Positions 14,230 to 27,035 of a stretch of DNA of 64,000 nucleotides are shown piece after piece. Made by a program: the position numbers and the translations under genes. Source of the DNA: Anoplopoma fimbria. Lineage: Eukaryota > Chordata > Actinopteri > Perciformes > Anoplopomatidae. The notes beneath the pieces were generated by a model, which worked only from the letters and a program-made list of their open reading frames with translations, was not told the origin of the DNA and ran no database searches. The stretch is from assembly GCF_027596085.1 (NCBI RefSeq), contig NC_072451.1:1484877-1548876 (forward strand). The letters run 5' to 3'. Position 1 is the stretch's first letter. The number at the start of each line of letters is the position of its first letter.

Positions 14230-15284
14230 CTGACACCTTTATGTCTCATATAGAACTCAAACACACACAAATCACACACACACTCTCTCTTTAGGCCATT
14301 ATCTTGTGAATAACTGGCAACACCATTTGCTGCAGCAGGGGGACTACCTATCGCGCAGACCCGTAATTACAGCCTCGCCAATTATCAGAGCTTTACAACT
14401 ACCAATTATCATACCGCTCTCTTTTCTGCGGGCCCCCTTTTTAATGGCAGTGGGAAAGAGAATGGGACAGTTGAGGTGGGGGGTGAAACTTGACTGAACA
14501 CTCAGTGGGCTAAAAATCTGAAAAGCTTCCTCCAGAAAATGTGCATGCTGTGCATAATGAAACAAAAAGTCTAATAAGGGGGGAGCTACAAAATGTGGAA
14601 AAAAATATACTTTACTACATAAAACGAGGCTGCTAATTATCTTGATGGTTTTATCAGCTCCCTACTGAATCTGGACAGGGGTAACAATGTTTTTTTAGCA
14701 GAATGGGCGCTTATTCAGACAACTTAACCCATGTCGCATGAAGGCTTGTGGACCTGCATGCTGCGCCTGTACTAGTTGTGGACTCAGCAATTATCTAACA
14801 GCGCAGAAGGAAGCGGGGCCCTTGAGGGATCTATCTTTAAAACAGAGGGAAAAAAGAAAGAAGCAGCAGCAGCAGCAGAAGTGGTAGCAGCTACTGATTG
14901 TATACACAAGTGTAGTGACTGATAAGATAAGGCCAGACATACCAATCCAGCTACCCCCTTCTCCGTGCAGCCCCTTCCCACCACAACAAGGCCCTGGATG
15001 GGTCAATGGGGCCGGTTTCAGAGAGAGGAAGGATGCAGCTTTGAACCACGAGTGGTGTGTGAGAAAAGATACAATCTCAACTCTTAAGAGCTGGAGTATT
15101 GAACAAAGACAGCTGCCAACATGTGTGGGGTCAAAACAGGTCTGAAATATGTATGTGTATGATGAAGAGCCAGTTCATTAACCTGTTGATTCTATTTTTT
15201 GATAAATTAGGCAGAAAACAGCCATCAAAACATTCCAAAGTCCGAAGTAACGTCTTCAATTTGTCCAACCAACAGTTCAAAGCT

Positions 15285-15327
15285 GCGTTTCCCCCCCTGG
15301 GATCAATAAAGGTTGATCTTATCTAAA
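15285..15327 (+). mobile_element. Short LINE/SINE-type 3' tail
   Basis: TTTCCCCCCCTGGGATCAAT AAAGGTTGATCTTATCT resembles the 3' tail of teleost non-LTR elements (CCCTGGGATCAATAAAG followed by short ATCT repeats). Only the last 40 or so bases are recognisable. Confidence 0.5.
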
Positions 15328-18300
15328 AGGCAGCAAATTCTTACATTTGCGAACCCTGGTACCAGCATTTTTGCTTGATAAATCACATTTAATACAAAAC
15401 CCCCCAAAAAACTCTGAGGTTTAAGTAATTGTACCATTCCATGTTGTTGTTTTAAGTCTCAAACACCCATCCTGTAGGCTTTCATTATTGCCATCCATCC
15501 TCAAACTACTTCTGAATCATACTCCTACTTCTGCTTACCCAAACATTCAGATTTGCTTACCCAAACACTGATAAACACCTTCCATTAATCACTATCCTCT
15601 GCATTTGTCATTCATGAGCAGCTTGTTGTAAAAGTAAATAACCAACCGTGATAGCAATCATTGGAAGCTGTATAGGAGTTATATAATCCTGCTTGAGTGG
15701 TTTTTGTATGTTTTTAGAGCTTCTTTGGCGGTACTGGGTGACCACTGGGGTAACTGGTGTGAGTCAAGGGGGATTACAGCTGTATTCCTTTAAGACAAAA
15801 GCTAAGCCTCCATCTACGTCAACATGATAGGCACTTAAAAAGCAATGTTGCTAAAAATGTGCAATTGTACAAACACAATTACGCTGATTAGAGTTGGTAC
15901 AGGAAGGAAAACAACACTTGTCCGAATCATTGCCTAAAATATTTACGCAAAGAAAACCCTGCTTTCTGTCCAACGGCTGACCTTGATGAGGGATGAAAAT
16001 ACTCTCAGCGTGAAGGACCGAGGGCGGTAAGAAAAAAAAAAAAAAAAAAAGAGTCAGAGATTGAACAAAATGAGAGCACTGCTGTAAGACAGGCAGAGAC
16101 AGCAGATAAAAGGGTATAGAAATGGCAGGATGGGACATTATGGGGGAAGAAATGTGTTTGACGAGTGACCTTTCTACCACATCAAGCCAGAACAATGGTC
16201 CATTATGTGCCATTGTAACCACTGTGTAATAAACCTTCCTCTTAGCGGCAGTGCTGACACAACTGATAGACCATGGTGAAAGGCAGGAAGTACATGAAAG
16301 TAGAAGGTCCAGCGGGATAAGATGGCTGCTGAAAGCCCTTTAGGATTGATAACATTGGATGTCTGGAATTGTTTTACGACAAGTATCTTTAGCCAGCTCT
16401 AAAGGACTTGCTATGCAAGGAGAACACAGTAAGACTTTAGAGGGGGCCAAGGAATCCCTACTGATATACATCTGGTCATTTTCTTGTTTTAATCTCTTAT
16501 TTATTCATCAGAATAATATATTTCAAAGCTGCTTCTGTTAATCTTGAGCGAGAAGAAGTAGGAATGAGTGTCGAGGTCAAGAGAAGTTCTCTGGGAAGAA
16601 TTACGTGATATAAAGCACACTGTCTGTATACGTATTCAACTTTTAACTTTTTGGCCATATGACTCTTAAAACACTGAGTGAAGTCATACACTCGGTCACA
16701 AGCAGTCTTAAGACTAGAGCCGTTTTGGGCAGGCTTGGGGAATAATGGATAACATGGAAATATGTTGCGTAATTAGCATTCAAAAGAAGGTAACTATATT
16801 CCATTACAGTTATAGAAAATTACTAGCAGTATTTCAATTTTTAAATACATTTCTTTTGTCTTATTTGCATATTTGCTATTGAAAGAAACCTAAAAGTAAC
16901 AGGAAGTAATCGGATTGCATTACCCTAATATTGTGATTCTTAGATTAGGTTGCTGACTTTACGGTTAATTAGATTTCAGAAGGATTACATATTTAAACTA
17001 ACCCTCCAAACCCTGTCTTTGGCTCTCAATGGCTTCTGTGTTAGCCAATGAATTAGATGCAATTACACACGCCATCTAAAATACCGTGCGTTTGTGTCTG
17101 CTATGTTGCACTTTGCAAAGCACAAGGAAGTGTTTTAGATCTCTTAACTAGAGTAAAAATCATTTTCTATCAATGGTCATGTCTTGGTGTGCGTGACTGA
17201 ATGGTCTAAATCTATATTTTCAGGGATCTGTCAATCAGAAGTGCATCAGTATTGGCAAATAAATCAATGTTAATAAGGGAGGCAAAATATGTAGCACTGG
17301 AACACCCCAAGGTAGAAATCAAAGGCCAAACCCATTATAGAATACATTCGTGTCCAACATGAGTAATTATTTCCACATGTGCATGTTAACCTTCTCTTCA
17401 AGTGACCGTATGTTTCCCCCCACAATTCTGTCAGAGTGCTGTCCGAACTGTCTGTCTAGATTTGTTTGTCTGGCTTGGGGTCTGAGTCCACTGGGACCCG
17501 AGAATTAAACCTGCGAGGAAATCCATCCATTTAGTCTATCACAGCTGGATTAGGCATGGCCTCTGGCAGTGGCCGATCAATAGGCGCTGTGCAGCGAGGT
17601 GTCGGAGCTCCCGGCTGAATCTTTGGAGAGAGCAGCCTGGTGAAACACGGCTAACTGGATCATTGTTTAACGCCGAAGCAGCCGCAGACTCCCACATCCT
17701 CAGCGGGATCTCCCCCCGTCGATATCAGTGCATCTCAGCCAGTGGTTAAATACAAACGAGAGGCACGCTTGTGCTTTTCAGGTGCTTGTGGAGGGAGGGG
17801 GGGGGGGGTACGCTTGATTGGAGAGAGTCAAACACCCAACGCTGAACAAAATAATGAATGCATCGAACTACCGTCTGACAATCCCAAGACAGCTCCTGCT
17901 CTGTGGATGCATGGACCCTAATTTGGCTGATTTTTGATCCTCATATATCCTTTTGCCTGATTTCCCTGAGCTCGCTCTTGCCCCGGGCGCTCTACATTGT
18001 AACACCACTACACACTAACAAACAAAAGAACAATAAGATAGGGGGAAAAAACCTGACACGCCCATTTCTTAACTCTTGCAGAGGCTCTACCTTAAAAATG
18101 AATCTGAAGAAATAGATGGAAATACTGAATTAATTTCAACTTGTAATGAGAGGCTTGGTTACAAATATCAGACCGGTACTATAATGTGTAGTGGCTCCAG
18201 AAAGTCTTCATTTTTTTTGAATAAATTGATTTTTATGTCAATAATACACAGTATATTTACCATAACAGTAGAAAGAAAACATGGTTTGGCAAATGTCTGC

Positions 18301-18909
18301 ATTATTTCAAGATTGAAAAAAGCTCCACTTCTCGTAGGATACACAAAGAAAGATCGTTCAGAATGTAACCACAAACTATAGAGCTGAATATGAAGGGGTT
18401 ATGTGCAGTTTTGGGACGTTACTTTAAATCTGGTTGAAAGAAAAGGGTACATCGTTATCTGTGTCACTTATGTACCTGCATTTTTCAAACACCATGAAGT
18501 AATCCTGACTAGGTATCAGTGTATGAAGCCCCATCACCATAATAAATGCGTGCGACTTCCGACATTTGAGGACAAGAAATAACAGAGAAGCCAACAGATT
18601 GGATTAACACACGTAAAGGACCGTTCTGAACTTTAAACCAAATCCAGTGTAACAACCAAATCATCTGACGTGGCATTTGCGTTAACCTTATGCCAATTAA
18701 AAATAAAGACTCGCTCTTATCATATTATTGGACTATCTGCTCCGCAGGCGCAGAGAGAGAATTACAAACCAAATTTTAATAACGAGCAACTGGGGGGAGT
18801 AATGACTCTTGCCCCGACACCAAGAGCATGGGAATTAATTAGCTGGCAGGGCTGTAATGGCCTTGGCATTTATAAACCGCCGCCCTAAAAACACTGGCAA
18901 GGTGCCCGT

Positions 18910-18911
<2 letters not shown>

Positions 18912-18999
<88 letters not shown>
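18912..18999. repeat. (GA)n microsatellite, 88 bp
   Basis: Pure GA repeats, capable of triplex-type structure; it reads (TC)n in the pard3 transcript. Confidence 0.98.
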
Positions 19000-19003
<4 letters not shown>

Positions 19004-19195
19004 GTGAGAAAACGACTGGCTGTCTTGGGGCTGTTTGGTTTTGGGCGCCAACCCGATAACAGTAAAACAATGATGGGCTCTCCACCCAACTTCTCATTTT
19101 TGTCATTACACAAATTCTTCATTTATGAAACCATCAACATACTGCTGTTGGACACTGGAATTACCGCCTCACGGTTGCCTCAGAAAACCAGTTAA

Positions 19196-19445
19196 GTTGC
19201 AGTTAATGTCCATGTCTGTCCAAACTGTCATAACTAAAATGCCATCATTTTATCCCATTAAATATTTGTGGTAAATTGTCAGAATTAGCACATCCATTCC
19301 TGAGTTGTGGCTAAAAACATGTTTGGTGGGGTCACAGTGATCGTTGACCACCAGAATCTGATCAATAATCGCGTTTAGAAAATGGGACTTAAGGATGGAT
19401 GGAAAAACTGAAACTCTATTTCCTCCAGTCGCAGCTGTCGCCATT
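19196..19445. repeat. Dispersed teleost repeat, diverged copy 1
   Basis: Shares ordered motifs with the copies at 22600 and 24700: GTCCATGTCTGTCCAAA, TGTCAGAATTAGCACAT, GGTCACAGTGATCGTTGACC, ACCAGAATCTGATCA and a final CAGCTGTCGCC. It is shorter and more decayed than the others. No coding potential is visible. I recognise the type as common in percomorph genomes but cannot name the family. Confidence 0.7.
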
Positions 19446-20320
19446 GTTTTTTTTTTTTAAATGTCAAAGAGGGAATTCCCCTCAGTCCAATTGTTATGCT
19501 AGATTGAAAAGACTTCCTGAACTGTGGTCAGGACCTCCAAGACCCCTTCTTCGATCCAATCTCCCATTGGGCTTATAATGCTGCTTCTGATTACTTATGC
19601 TACAGGATAAATTATATTTTAGACATTAGTGAGCTACTAGCATTGTGAGAAGCATTGTGGAAGAACTTGACTGGCCTGCATGGAGGCTAAACATCAAACC
19701 AATGCAACACCTTTAGGATTACCTAATGCTACCTGCAGGCCAGGCATTATCACCCAACATCAGTGTTGGTCCTCGCTAATGCCACTGGGGATTAATGGGA
19801 ACAAATTCCTGCAAATCAGGCTCAAAACCTTGTGGAAAGACGATATTATGGGGAAACAAATGAGAATGAGTGAACACAACCCTAGATGTGTTTATCAAAG
19901 CAGATAGCAGAACATGAGGACTAAGAAGCTTTAGCCAAAATTCATTTTGCAGTCCGCTAACTGGAACATTTTGACTCCAACGAGCAGATAGAAGGAGACC
20001 TTAAAAGGGCACAGGAGAGGAGACAACCTCAACACTCTCATTTGGATTTGCACTTTGTAACCATGATCTAGGCTACTCAAACGTTTTGAGTGATCCCCAA
20101 GAGAAACGCAATTATTTCATTCATTTATTTCACTTTGGTTCACGTCGTTCTGTGGAGCTGCAAAGTTCTGACAGAGTTCCTCCCGCTTTGATCCCGAAAT
20201 AGCAAAGCACATGAGAGTCCAGACACAAAGGGACCTTTCTCCACTGCAGCACTTAGCAGAAGAAAAAAACCCACTAGAGTTTAACAGCTTTTAGCAGGTG
20301 CTACACGATGAAGACCTTAC

Positions 20321-20449
20321 CTCTCCTGCTCCATCCTCATCTTCATCGTCTCCTCATCGGAAACCTGCGTCTCCTCCCCCCTCCACTTGCTGGAGCCTTT
20401 ACGATCCAGCTTTTCTCCCGGCCGCTCGTCCTTACGGTACTTCCCAAAC
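20321..20449 (-). CDS. pard3: pard3 exon: basic segment leading to the coiled coil
   Basis: This 129-nt, phase 2/2 exon has acceptor tgcattccag and donor GAGAG|gtaagg. It completes RFGK of the previous motif (FGKYRKDERPGEKLD), passes through a diverged segment (RKGSSKWRGEETQ), and ends VSDEETMKMRMEQER. That end matches mammalian TSEEERIRMKQEQER, the start of a charged helix. A 43-residue symmetric exon of this kind could be skipped in frame. It was identified from flanking phases plus FGK and the EQER end. Confidence 0.94.
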
Positions 20450-21143
20450 CTGGAATGCAGAAAAAAACCGGTAGAATTAATATGATTACAGATTAAAATA
20501 ATAATACTGTACTTTTTGTAATTTCTAAGTATTAGCTGTCAATCATTCTTACAAAGTTACTGGTGTAGTTGCTTGAGCAGATACATTTTCTCCAGGGTAA
20601 ATAAATGGATCACTGAGTAGATGGAAAGTCGGGGTCACGACACCATTTCAAGAAAATCTTTTACATGATTTAAAACTCAGACATTAATCAACTTACTGTG
20701 ATGTAGAATGAGCGTGAATGAATTCATGAATATGTGAAACATTAACTCAGAATCTACTGATCTGACTGTAGATGTTTGCATGTCTGTGCTCACAAAAACA
20801 GGTACGACTAAAACGGACGTTCAAGCCCTCAAACGAACCGTGTTCAAAGCACTTCTCACAGGTTCAAACCTAATTCCATTGGTTTAAAGTTGGGGGGCGG
20901 AAAATGAAGAAGGCGTTGACGTGGCACCGGCGCAGTAATTACATTCATAGGGAGGGAGTGACGCTTAACGAAATAGGAGCCATTGCAGAGATATTTCAGC
21001 TTGATTGACTCAGTATAAAGCTGCAAAGAAATGACTTTGGCACCGCTCGCTTCCACAATGAACCTCCGTGATTATTCACAGGGAAATTGGTCCGCAGAGA
21101 ATATCTACTACTTCTAAAGAGACTGTGCTGAGAGAAACCAAAG

Positions 21144-21145
<2 letters not shown>

Positions 21146-21174
<29 letters not shown>

Positions 21175-21303
21175 ATAATGAAAGAGACAGAAGACAGTGA
21201 ACACGAGAGAAAAAAAAAATGTACATGCACAAGAGAAACTCAATGAATGACACATTAAGAGCGAGAACTAACCCATGGAGAAGAATACAAAGAGAAGCTC
21301 AAG

Positions 21304-21373
<70 letters not shown>

Positions 21374-21415
21374 GTGTGTGTTAGTGTGTGTGTGTGTGTG
21401 TGTGGGGGGGGGGGG
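21146..21415. repeat. (GT)n tracts ending in a poly-G run
   Basis: (GT)n at 21146-21174 and 21306-21403 (two TTAG interruptions near 21371-21384), the latter followed directly by 12 G at 21404-21415. Confidence 0.97.
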
Positions 21416-22599
21416 AGTGACTGTAGAAAGAGAGACAGAGTAAAGTAAAAAATAATAAAGATAAAAAGAAAGGAGACAAAAGAATCACAGCGTAAAAAGC
21501 AAACGAAAGAAGTGAAAATCCCATAGGTGGAACGTGAGAGCGTTTAGGAAATCAAGAAAAATTGTAAAATTGTCCAAATATGAGGAAGAAAGAGAAAGAA
21601 AAAACTGACTGAGATGTGTGAATGTGTGCACGGAAAGCCATATAGAAGAAAGGGAATTGAGAACTAGAGAAATAAAGGAAATCAATGAGAGAGACACAAA
21701 GAAAGAAAACCTGATGGTGTGAGAGAAACTAAGAAAGCAATGAATGGAAAATAAATGTGAGAATGGGAAAGTGAGAAAGAGACATGAAGAAACCTCCATG
21801 AATGAAATCTAAAATAATTATTATATTGAGTGTGAAAACAACAAAGAAATGGGAAGAATTGGAACATTTTAAAAGAGAATAATGAAGAGAAAGCATTTAA
21901 AGAAATAAATTGTGTGTGTGAATCGAAGACAGGACTAACAAAGAGTGAGAAGAAAATAATTAAAATTAAAATTGAATTTCAAACAGAGAGAGAAACCAAA
22001 AGAAATAAGAAAAGCAACACACTTTTCCCTAACTGACTTCATTTCCTTTCCAGTTTGTGGTGTTTATAGTCTAGTAATTACATAAGGTTTTATACCTTTA
22101 AATTGATAAAACATATTCCTGACTAACATTGGAATGGATCAAATCCTCTGTCTTGCAGCCCCCCGGTGGCTCAGTGGACTAAAGCCCAAAAAACAGCAGA
22201 AACGGAACAAGAAGGAAGAACACACATCCAAGTGCATGTGGTGCACAGATGCTACCCAGCGGTTCAGAATTTGGCATATTTCTATGAGATGTATGAGATC
22301 AGACATCAGATGACTACTGCTGATTCTGGCTTTCCATCAACACATGAGCTGGTGATTTGTCAAACTGGGTGAATCGATGTGAAGATTTGTATCCATTGAC
22401 TGAAATGAAATAAGCCTTTAATGTTTTTAGAATAACTTTAGAAGAAAAGTTGGCATTTTAGTCAACAGGGCTTTGTAAACCCATACTCCTGATTAAAGAC
22501 TGGCTGGGGATCTTTGTTTCCTTTTCATCCCCTCTTTCTCTCTCCACACATTTCCCATCACCTCTCTACGATCTCAAAGACGGGGAAAAAAATACTTCT

Positions 22600-23015
22600 C
22601 GAAAATTACCAATCATGTTGCAGTTCACAACCATTTTTGTCCAAAATATCATCACTTCATCATTTTATCTTATTTGACATTTGCGTGTCATTGTCATAAT
22701 TAGCATATGAATTCTTGAGTCATGACCAAAGACATGTTTTGTGAGGTCACAGTGACTTTTGACCACAAAATTCCAATCAGTTCATCACTGAGTCCAATTG
22801 GACTTCGGTGCCAAATATGAAGAAGTTCCCTTTAGTCGTCCCTCAAAGATCCCTTCATGACAATGGAACAGAAATGAGATCACGGTGACCTTGACCTTTG
22901 ACCATCAAATTCTAATAAGTTCATCCTTGAGGAAATTGCGCCAGATTTGAAGAAATTCTCTTCTCGGAATTGGACAGACAAAAAACAGACAACCGGAAAC
23001 GGTCGGCAGCATTGA
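22600..23015. repeat. Dispersed teleost repeat, copy 2 with internal duplication
   Basis: Contains TGTCATAATTAGCATATGAA, GGTCACAGTGACTTTTGACC and ATCAGTTCATCACTGAGTCC. A second related block follows about 150 bp later (GACCTTTGACCATCAAATTC, then AAGTTCATCCTTGAGG). The element therefore has tandem internal units. It carries the same ordered motifs as copies 1 and 3. Confidence 0.75.
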
Positions 23016-23966
23016 AGCATTAAAATACACCAAAACATAAAGACAAACCCACACAAAGAGAATCTAAAAGACAAACTATTCTGATCATTTGTTTATGCGT
23101 TCCATACATAATGTAAAGACTCTAAATGCGTCCGTGGTGACCCTAAGGTATCTGGGACGTGACGTGGCAATGAGGCAACGAGTGGCTCCCAAGTTTCCAA
23201 AAGACAAACTGAGGAAAAACCAAGAGACAGGAACGATGAGGAGAAACCGCAGTGAAGATGGAGAGGGCTTGGAGACTATGGTCCATTACCTGATTAATTT
23301 AACTGCGGCTGCCTGAAATGCTCGGAGTGACGGCTCGCCGTTAATGCTAAGAGCAGGAGTGATCGATCACGCCCAGAGACGGTTGACACTTTCTTTCTCC
23401 ACACCACTAACTTTCATTAACAGCCTCTTAAAAGACGGCCTAGCTCGCTGCATCACACACACACACACACACAAACACAGAGATTTATGACTGAAGGGGG
23501 AAACTTTGAAGAGGAGACAGAGTATTAACCATGACACAGGGGCATTTAATAATCTTATATTCCAGGCACACTTAGGCCCGCCTCGTCTCGTGAGACCGAC
23601 GCCATCGATAAAGAGGCTTTGACGGGGTTTTTGTGGTTTGAAAAGACAACTTCAAAATGTCAAGGATTCAGCTAATTTTATTCAGCAGACAACCCCGTGT
23701 GTCACTGCTCAGCCTTCCCACCGCACAAAAAGTGAGAGTAAGTCTGGTGGTGTTGTGGGCATTTTTCAGTGGCATATTGGATATGCAGCACTGCTGAAAT
23801 GTCACGGGGCAATCGGTCAATCAGAGTGGCAAATTTAGGATGAAGTCACGAATTAATGTCACTAAAATATTAGTACAGAATGAAGGCATCTAGGAGAATG
23901 TCAGATAGACCAGTGAAAACCCAGAAATGATGGTGCTACCTCAATTCCCCATTTAATGGATGTGAT

Positions 23967-24058
23967 AAAGTATTACAAATGTATTACTCGGAAAAAAGGT
24001 ATTTACTTTATTAAAGTATTACAAATGTATTACTCGGAAAAAAGGTATTTACTTTATT
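23967..24058 (+). repeat. Exact 46-bp tandem duplication
   Basis: The unit beginning AAAGTATTACAAATGTATTA and ending GGTATTTACTTTATT occurs at 23967-24012 and again at 24013-24058 without a mismatch. This is a recent local duplication. Confidence 0.95.
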
Positions 24059-24180
24059 TGCCATCTTGCAATGTCATCTTATTGGATGACACTATCTCTC
24101 AGAAAAAAAAAAACTTAAAACTTAGGATACTTCTAAAAAGAATGGCCATTAGACTCAGTTGTACTTTGCGATTCATTTGA

Positions 24181-24370
24181 ATATAAAATGCTAACATGTT
24201 AACATGCTAATATGTTACTCTTTGTGCATTAGCATGCTTAAAAGAGTGACGTGCTTAACTTCACATGGTGAATATTAGTGTGTTGTGCTAACTGTTTAAT
24301 GTGTTAATGCTACCATTAGCATACTAATATGCTACCGCTTTGCTAACATCAGCATTCGGCTAAATGTATA
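24181..24370. repeat. GCTAACAT-type A/T-rich degenerate repeat
   Basis: ATGCTAACATGTTAACATGC and variants of GCTAA, TTAGCAT and GCTAAT recur across about 190 bp on both strands, ending TTCGGCTAAATGTATAGCTC. Similar blocks are common in teleost repeats. Boundaries are approximate. Confidence 0.6.
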
Positions 24371-24699
24371 GCTCAGTAAAGTGGGGAAAACAGTCATGAC
24401 AGTTTAGCCGAGTGGGACAAAAGCATCCACTTCTAACAACTTCTGGCAACATTCTCAGGCCAAGCTTTAGATTTATGCTCCACTAGGGGGATCTAAGAAT
24501 AGCAAAGTTATCATTCTGGGATGTAATGAGCATTACAGCCTCATGGGACCGCCAGTCAAGTCTTAATTTGTAGGAACAGCTGGGACTACAAGTAATGTGC
24601 CAATGAACACAATATGATTAGCAGTTTGTTAACGGGTATGAATGTCCAATCATCCATGACAAACCTCTACTAAAAAAAATGTAATTACTATGTTACGCT

Positions 24700-25090
24700 T
24701 ATGTGCCTCGGCCAAACTTCCATTTAGATCCATGTCCATCCAAAATGGTCTTCATCATTATATCCTGATAAAATTGTGTGTGTGAAATTGTCATAATTAG
24801 CATATGAAAATTTAGTAAATGGCTAAAAAGATGCATTTTGGCCAACTTTGAGGAAATTCCCTCGAGGAGTTCCTGAAATATCATGTTTACGAGAATGGGA
24901 ATGACGTGAGATCACAGTGACCTTTGACCACCAGAATCTAATCAGTTCATCCTTAAGTCCTGCTGGACATTTGGCGCAAATGTGAAGAAATTCCCTTCAG
25001 GCGTTCCTAAAATATTACGAAAATGGACTGGACGAACAGCCTGAAAATATAATGGCTCATCACGGCTGTCGCTGGGCACCGAGGCATAAA
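24700..25090. repeat. Dispersed teleost repeat, copy 3
   Basis: Contains CCATGTCCATCCAAAATGGT, TTGTCATAATTAGCATATGA, GTGACCTTTGACCACCAGAA, TCTAATCAGTTCATCCTTAA and the end CACGGCTGTCGCTGGGCACC followed by GAGGCATAAAAA. AAATTCCCT..CG..GTTCCT occurs twice, showing the internal duplication of the family. It is the best preserved end of the three copies. Confidence 0.78.
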
Positions 25091-25470
25091 AAAACCAAGT
25101 ACGAGTTTCTGAGAAATCCCATCAGCAGACTGGTAGAACGGTTATAAACAGGCCGACGGATCATGAAGCTCGTCACAGCGTGAGCCTTTTCTATGTTCAG
25201 GCTTGTTCGCTTGTTCATGACAAGAACGCACAAAAAAACACACTAGAACCACTGCAGAAATTAGCGCAGCCCCTCGAATTTCTGGGCAACGATCGTCTTT
25301 GCCGGTGCCAAGCTAACAGACCGGGAGAGAGAGAGAGAAAGAGAGAGAGAGATGGATACAGAGTTGGCAGGCTGCTCTGTTGGCAGTGGTTGATGGTAAT
25401 GAGGCTTTGATTGGGACTGAGTGTGAGGCCTTCGAGACATGAGAGGGTCAGGCAGTGGCAGCTCTGTTGA

Positions 25471-25860
<390 letters not shown>

Positions 25861-26219
25861 GTTTGCTCGCTCAAACTCATGACACTCGTCGGGAGCTCTT
25901 GACGGTTCTGAAAAGCCACTCGGGGGAACTAACTTGCTCACATCACAGTTGGTGGCTGCTCTTTCATACGCTTAAATCAAAACCAAAAAAAAACAGTGAG
26001 GTTGCTCTCGACTCCGTGGTTCGGGCCGACGCACACATTTGCATTCTGTTTCATCGTGCCACGTTGACACCAAAATTCCTTTTTGTTAACATATTTGCTG
26101 CTAAGTGCTTCACTGCTGTGGTGTTTGCTCAACTGTAGCTCCCACATATCACCTGTCATTCAAACGACGTGGGTGTTACAAAGAGGAGTTACAGGAGCTT
26201 CTGAATGTGGCGCTCGGGG

Positions 26220-26302
26220 CTGTAGCCAAGACCGACTTAATCGAGTCCAAGTCAAGTCCGAGACCAAATCCAGTATAGTCTGAGTCGAGACCAAGTCAAG
26301 AG
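26220..26302. repeat. Degenerate CAAGTC/GAGTC short tandem repeat
   Basis: GAGTCCAAGTCAAGTCCGAG, ACCAAATCCAG, then GAGTCGAGACCAAGTCAAG: a degenerate array of 6-12 bp units. Arrays of this type are common in teleost introns. Confidence 0.65.
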
Positions 26303-26940
26303 GAGCTCTCTGCGTAAAATCTACATTAAATCATGTGTTTGAAACAAAAGTTATTGAAGCTATGATTCATAAGCTCATAAACAAATCACAAAGTGTTTTT
26401 TGTGTCGACACTGAAATAACACTTTGTTGATTACTCCTTTAAGTTGAGTATGTGATATGAGCTAGACGTACAGATGGGTTGAATACATCCTGCATCATTA
26501 TTCTGGAGCTCACAGCTGTCTCTGCCAGTAAACACTGGGCAACGATCAAACAGGCAGTCAGACGGAGTTTTAATGGAGCAGATCTGATGCAGCCAATATT
26601 GAGCCAATCAGAGCGCCATAGCACTGGTGTTCAGACGGTGGGCGCCAATCGTTATCATCTGGGAGGAAAACTGGATTTGAGTGAGTTTGTGAGTGTATGG
26701 GAGGACAGAGGATACTGCAGTATGATAAGTGGCCTATGTGGTGTGTGGATTTATGATTTCTAAAATATTTCTGCATGTGTGTGCAGTTTACGCACTTCAT
26801 AGAATCCTCACGTGTATGTGAGTATGATATATATATATCTATGTGTGTGTTTGGTGTGTGTGTTCCCTACTAATTATTCCAGCCTGTGTATGAGTGTGAG
26901 CTATGACTGCACGTATGAGTTTGCAGTATTTTGATTACTC

Positions 26941-26943
<3 letters not shown>

Positions 26944-27034
<91 letters not shown>
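26944..27034. repeat. (GT)n microsatellite, 91 bp
   Basis: Uninterrupted GT dinucleotides. Confidence 0.98.

Positions 27035-27035
<1 letters not shown>

Larger units (their letters stand above)
13455..20320 (-). other. pard3 intron, 6.9 kb
   Basis: Holds (TC)n/(CA)n at 14166-14227, a 22-base A run near 16029, a LINE/SINE-like tail at 15285-15327, (GA)n at 18912-18999 and a diverged dispersed-repeat copy at 19196-19445. Complex stretches with homeodomain-type AATTA cores lie at 14281-14500, 17540-17780 and 18670-18895. Confidence 0.87.

Noticed and set aside
22155..22275. tRNA-derived SINE suggested by GGTGGCTCAGTGG
   Set aside because: It resembles an A box, but no B box lies at the right spacing (the nearest GGTTCAGAATTTGG is about 100 bp away) and no tail is clear.
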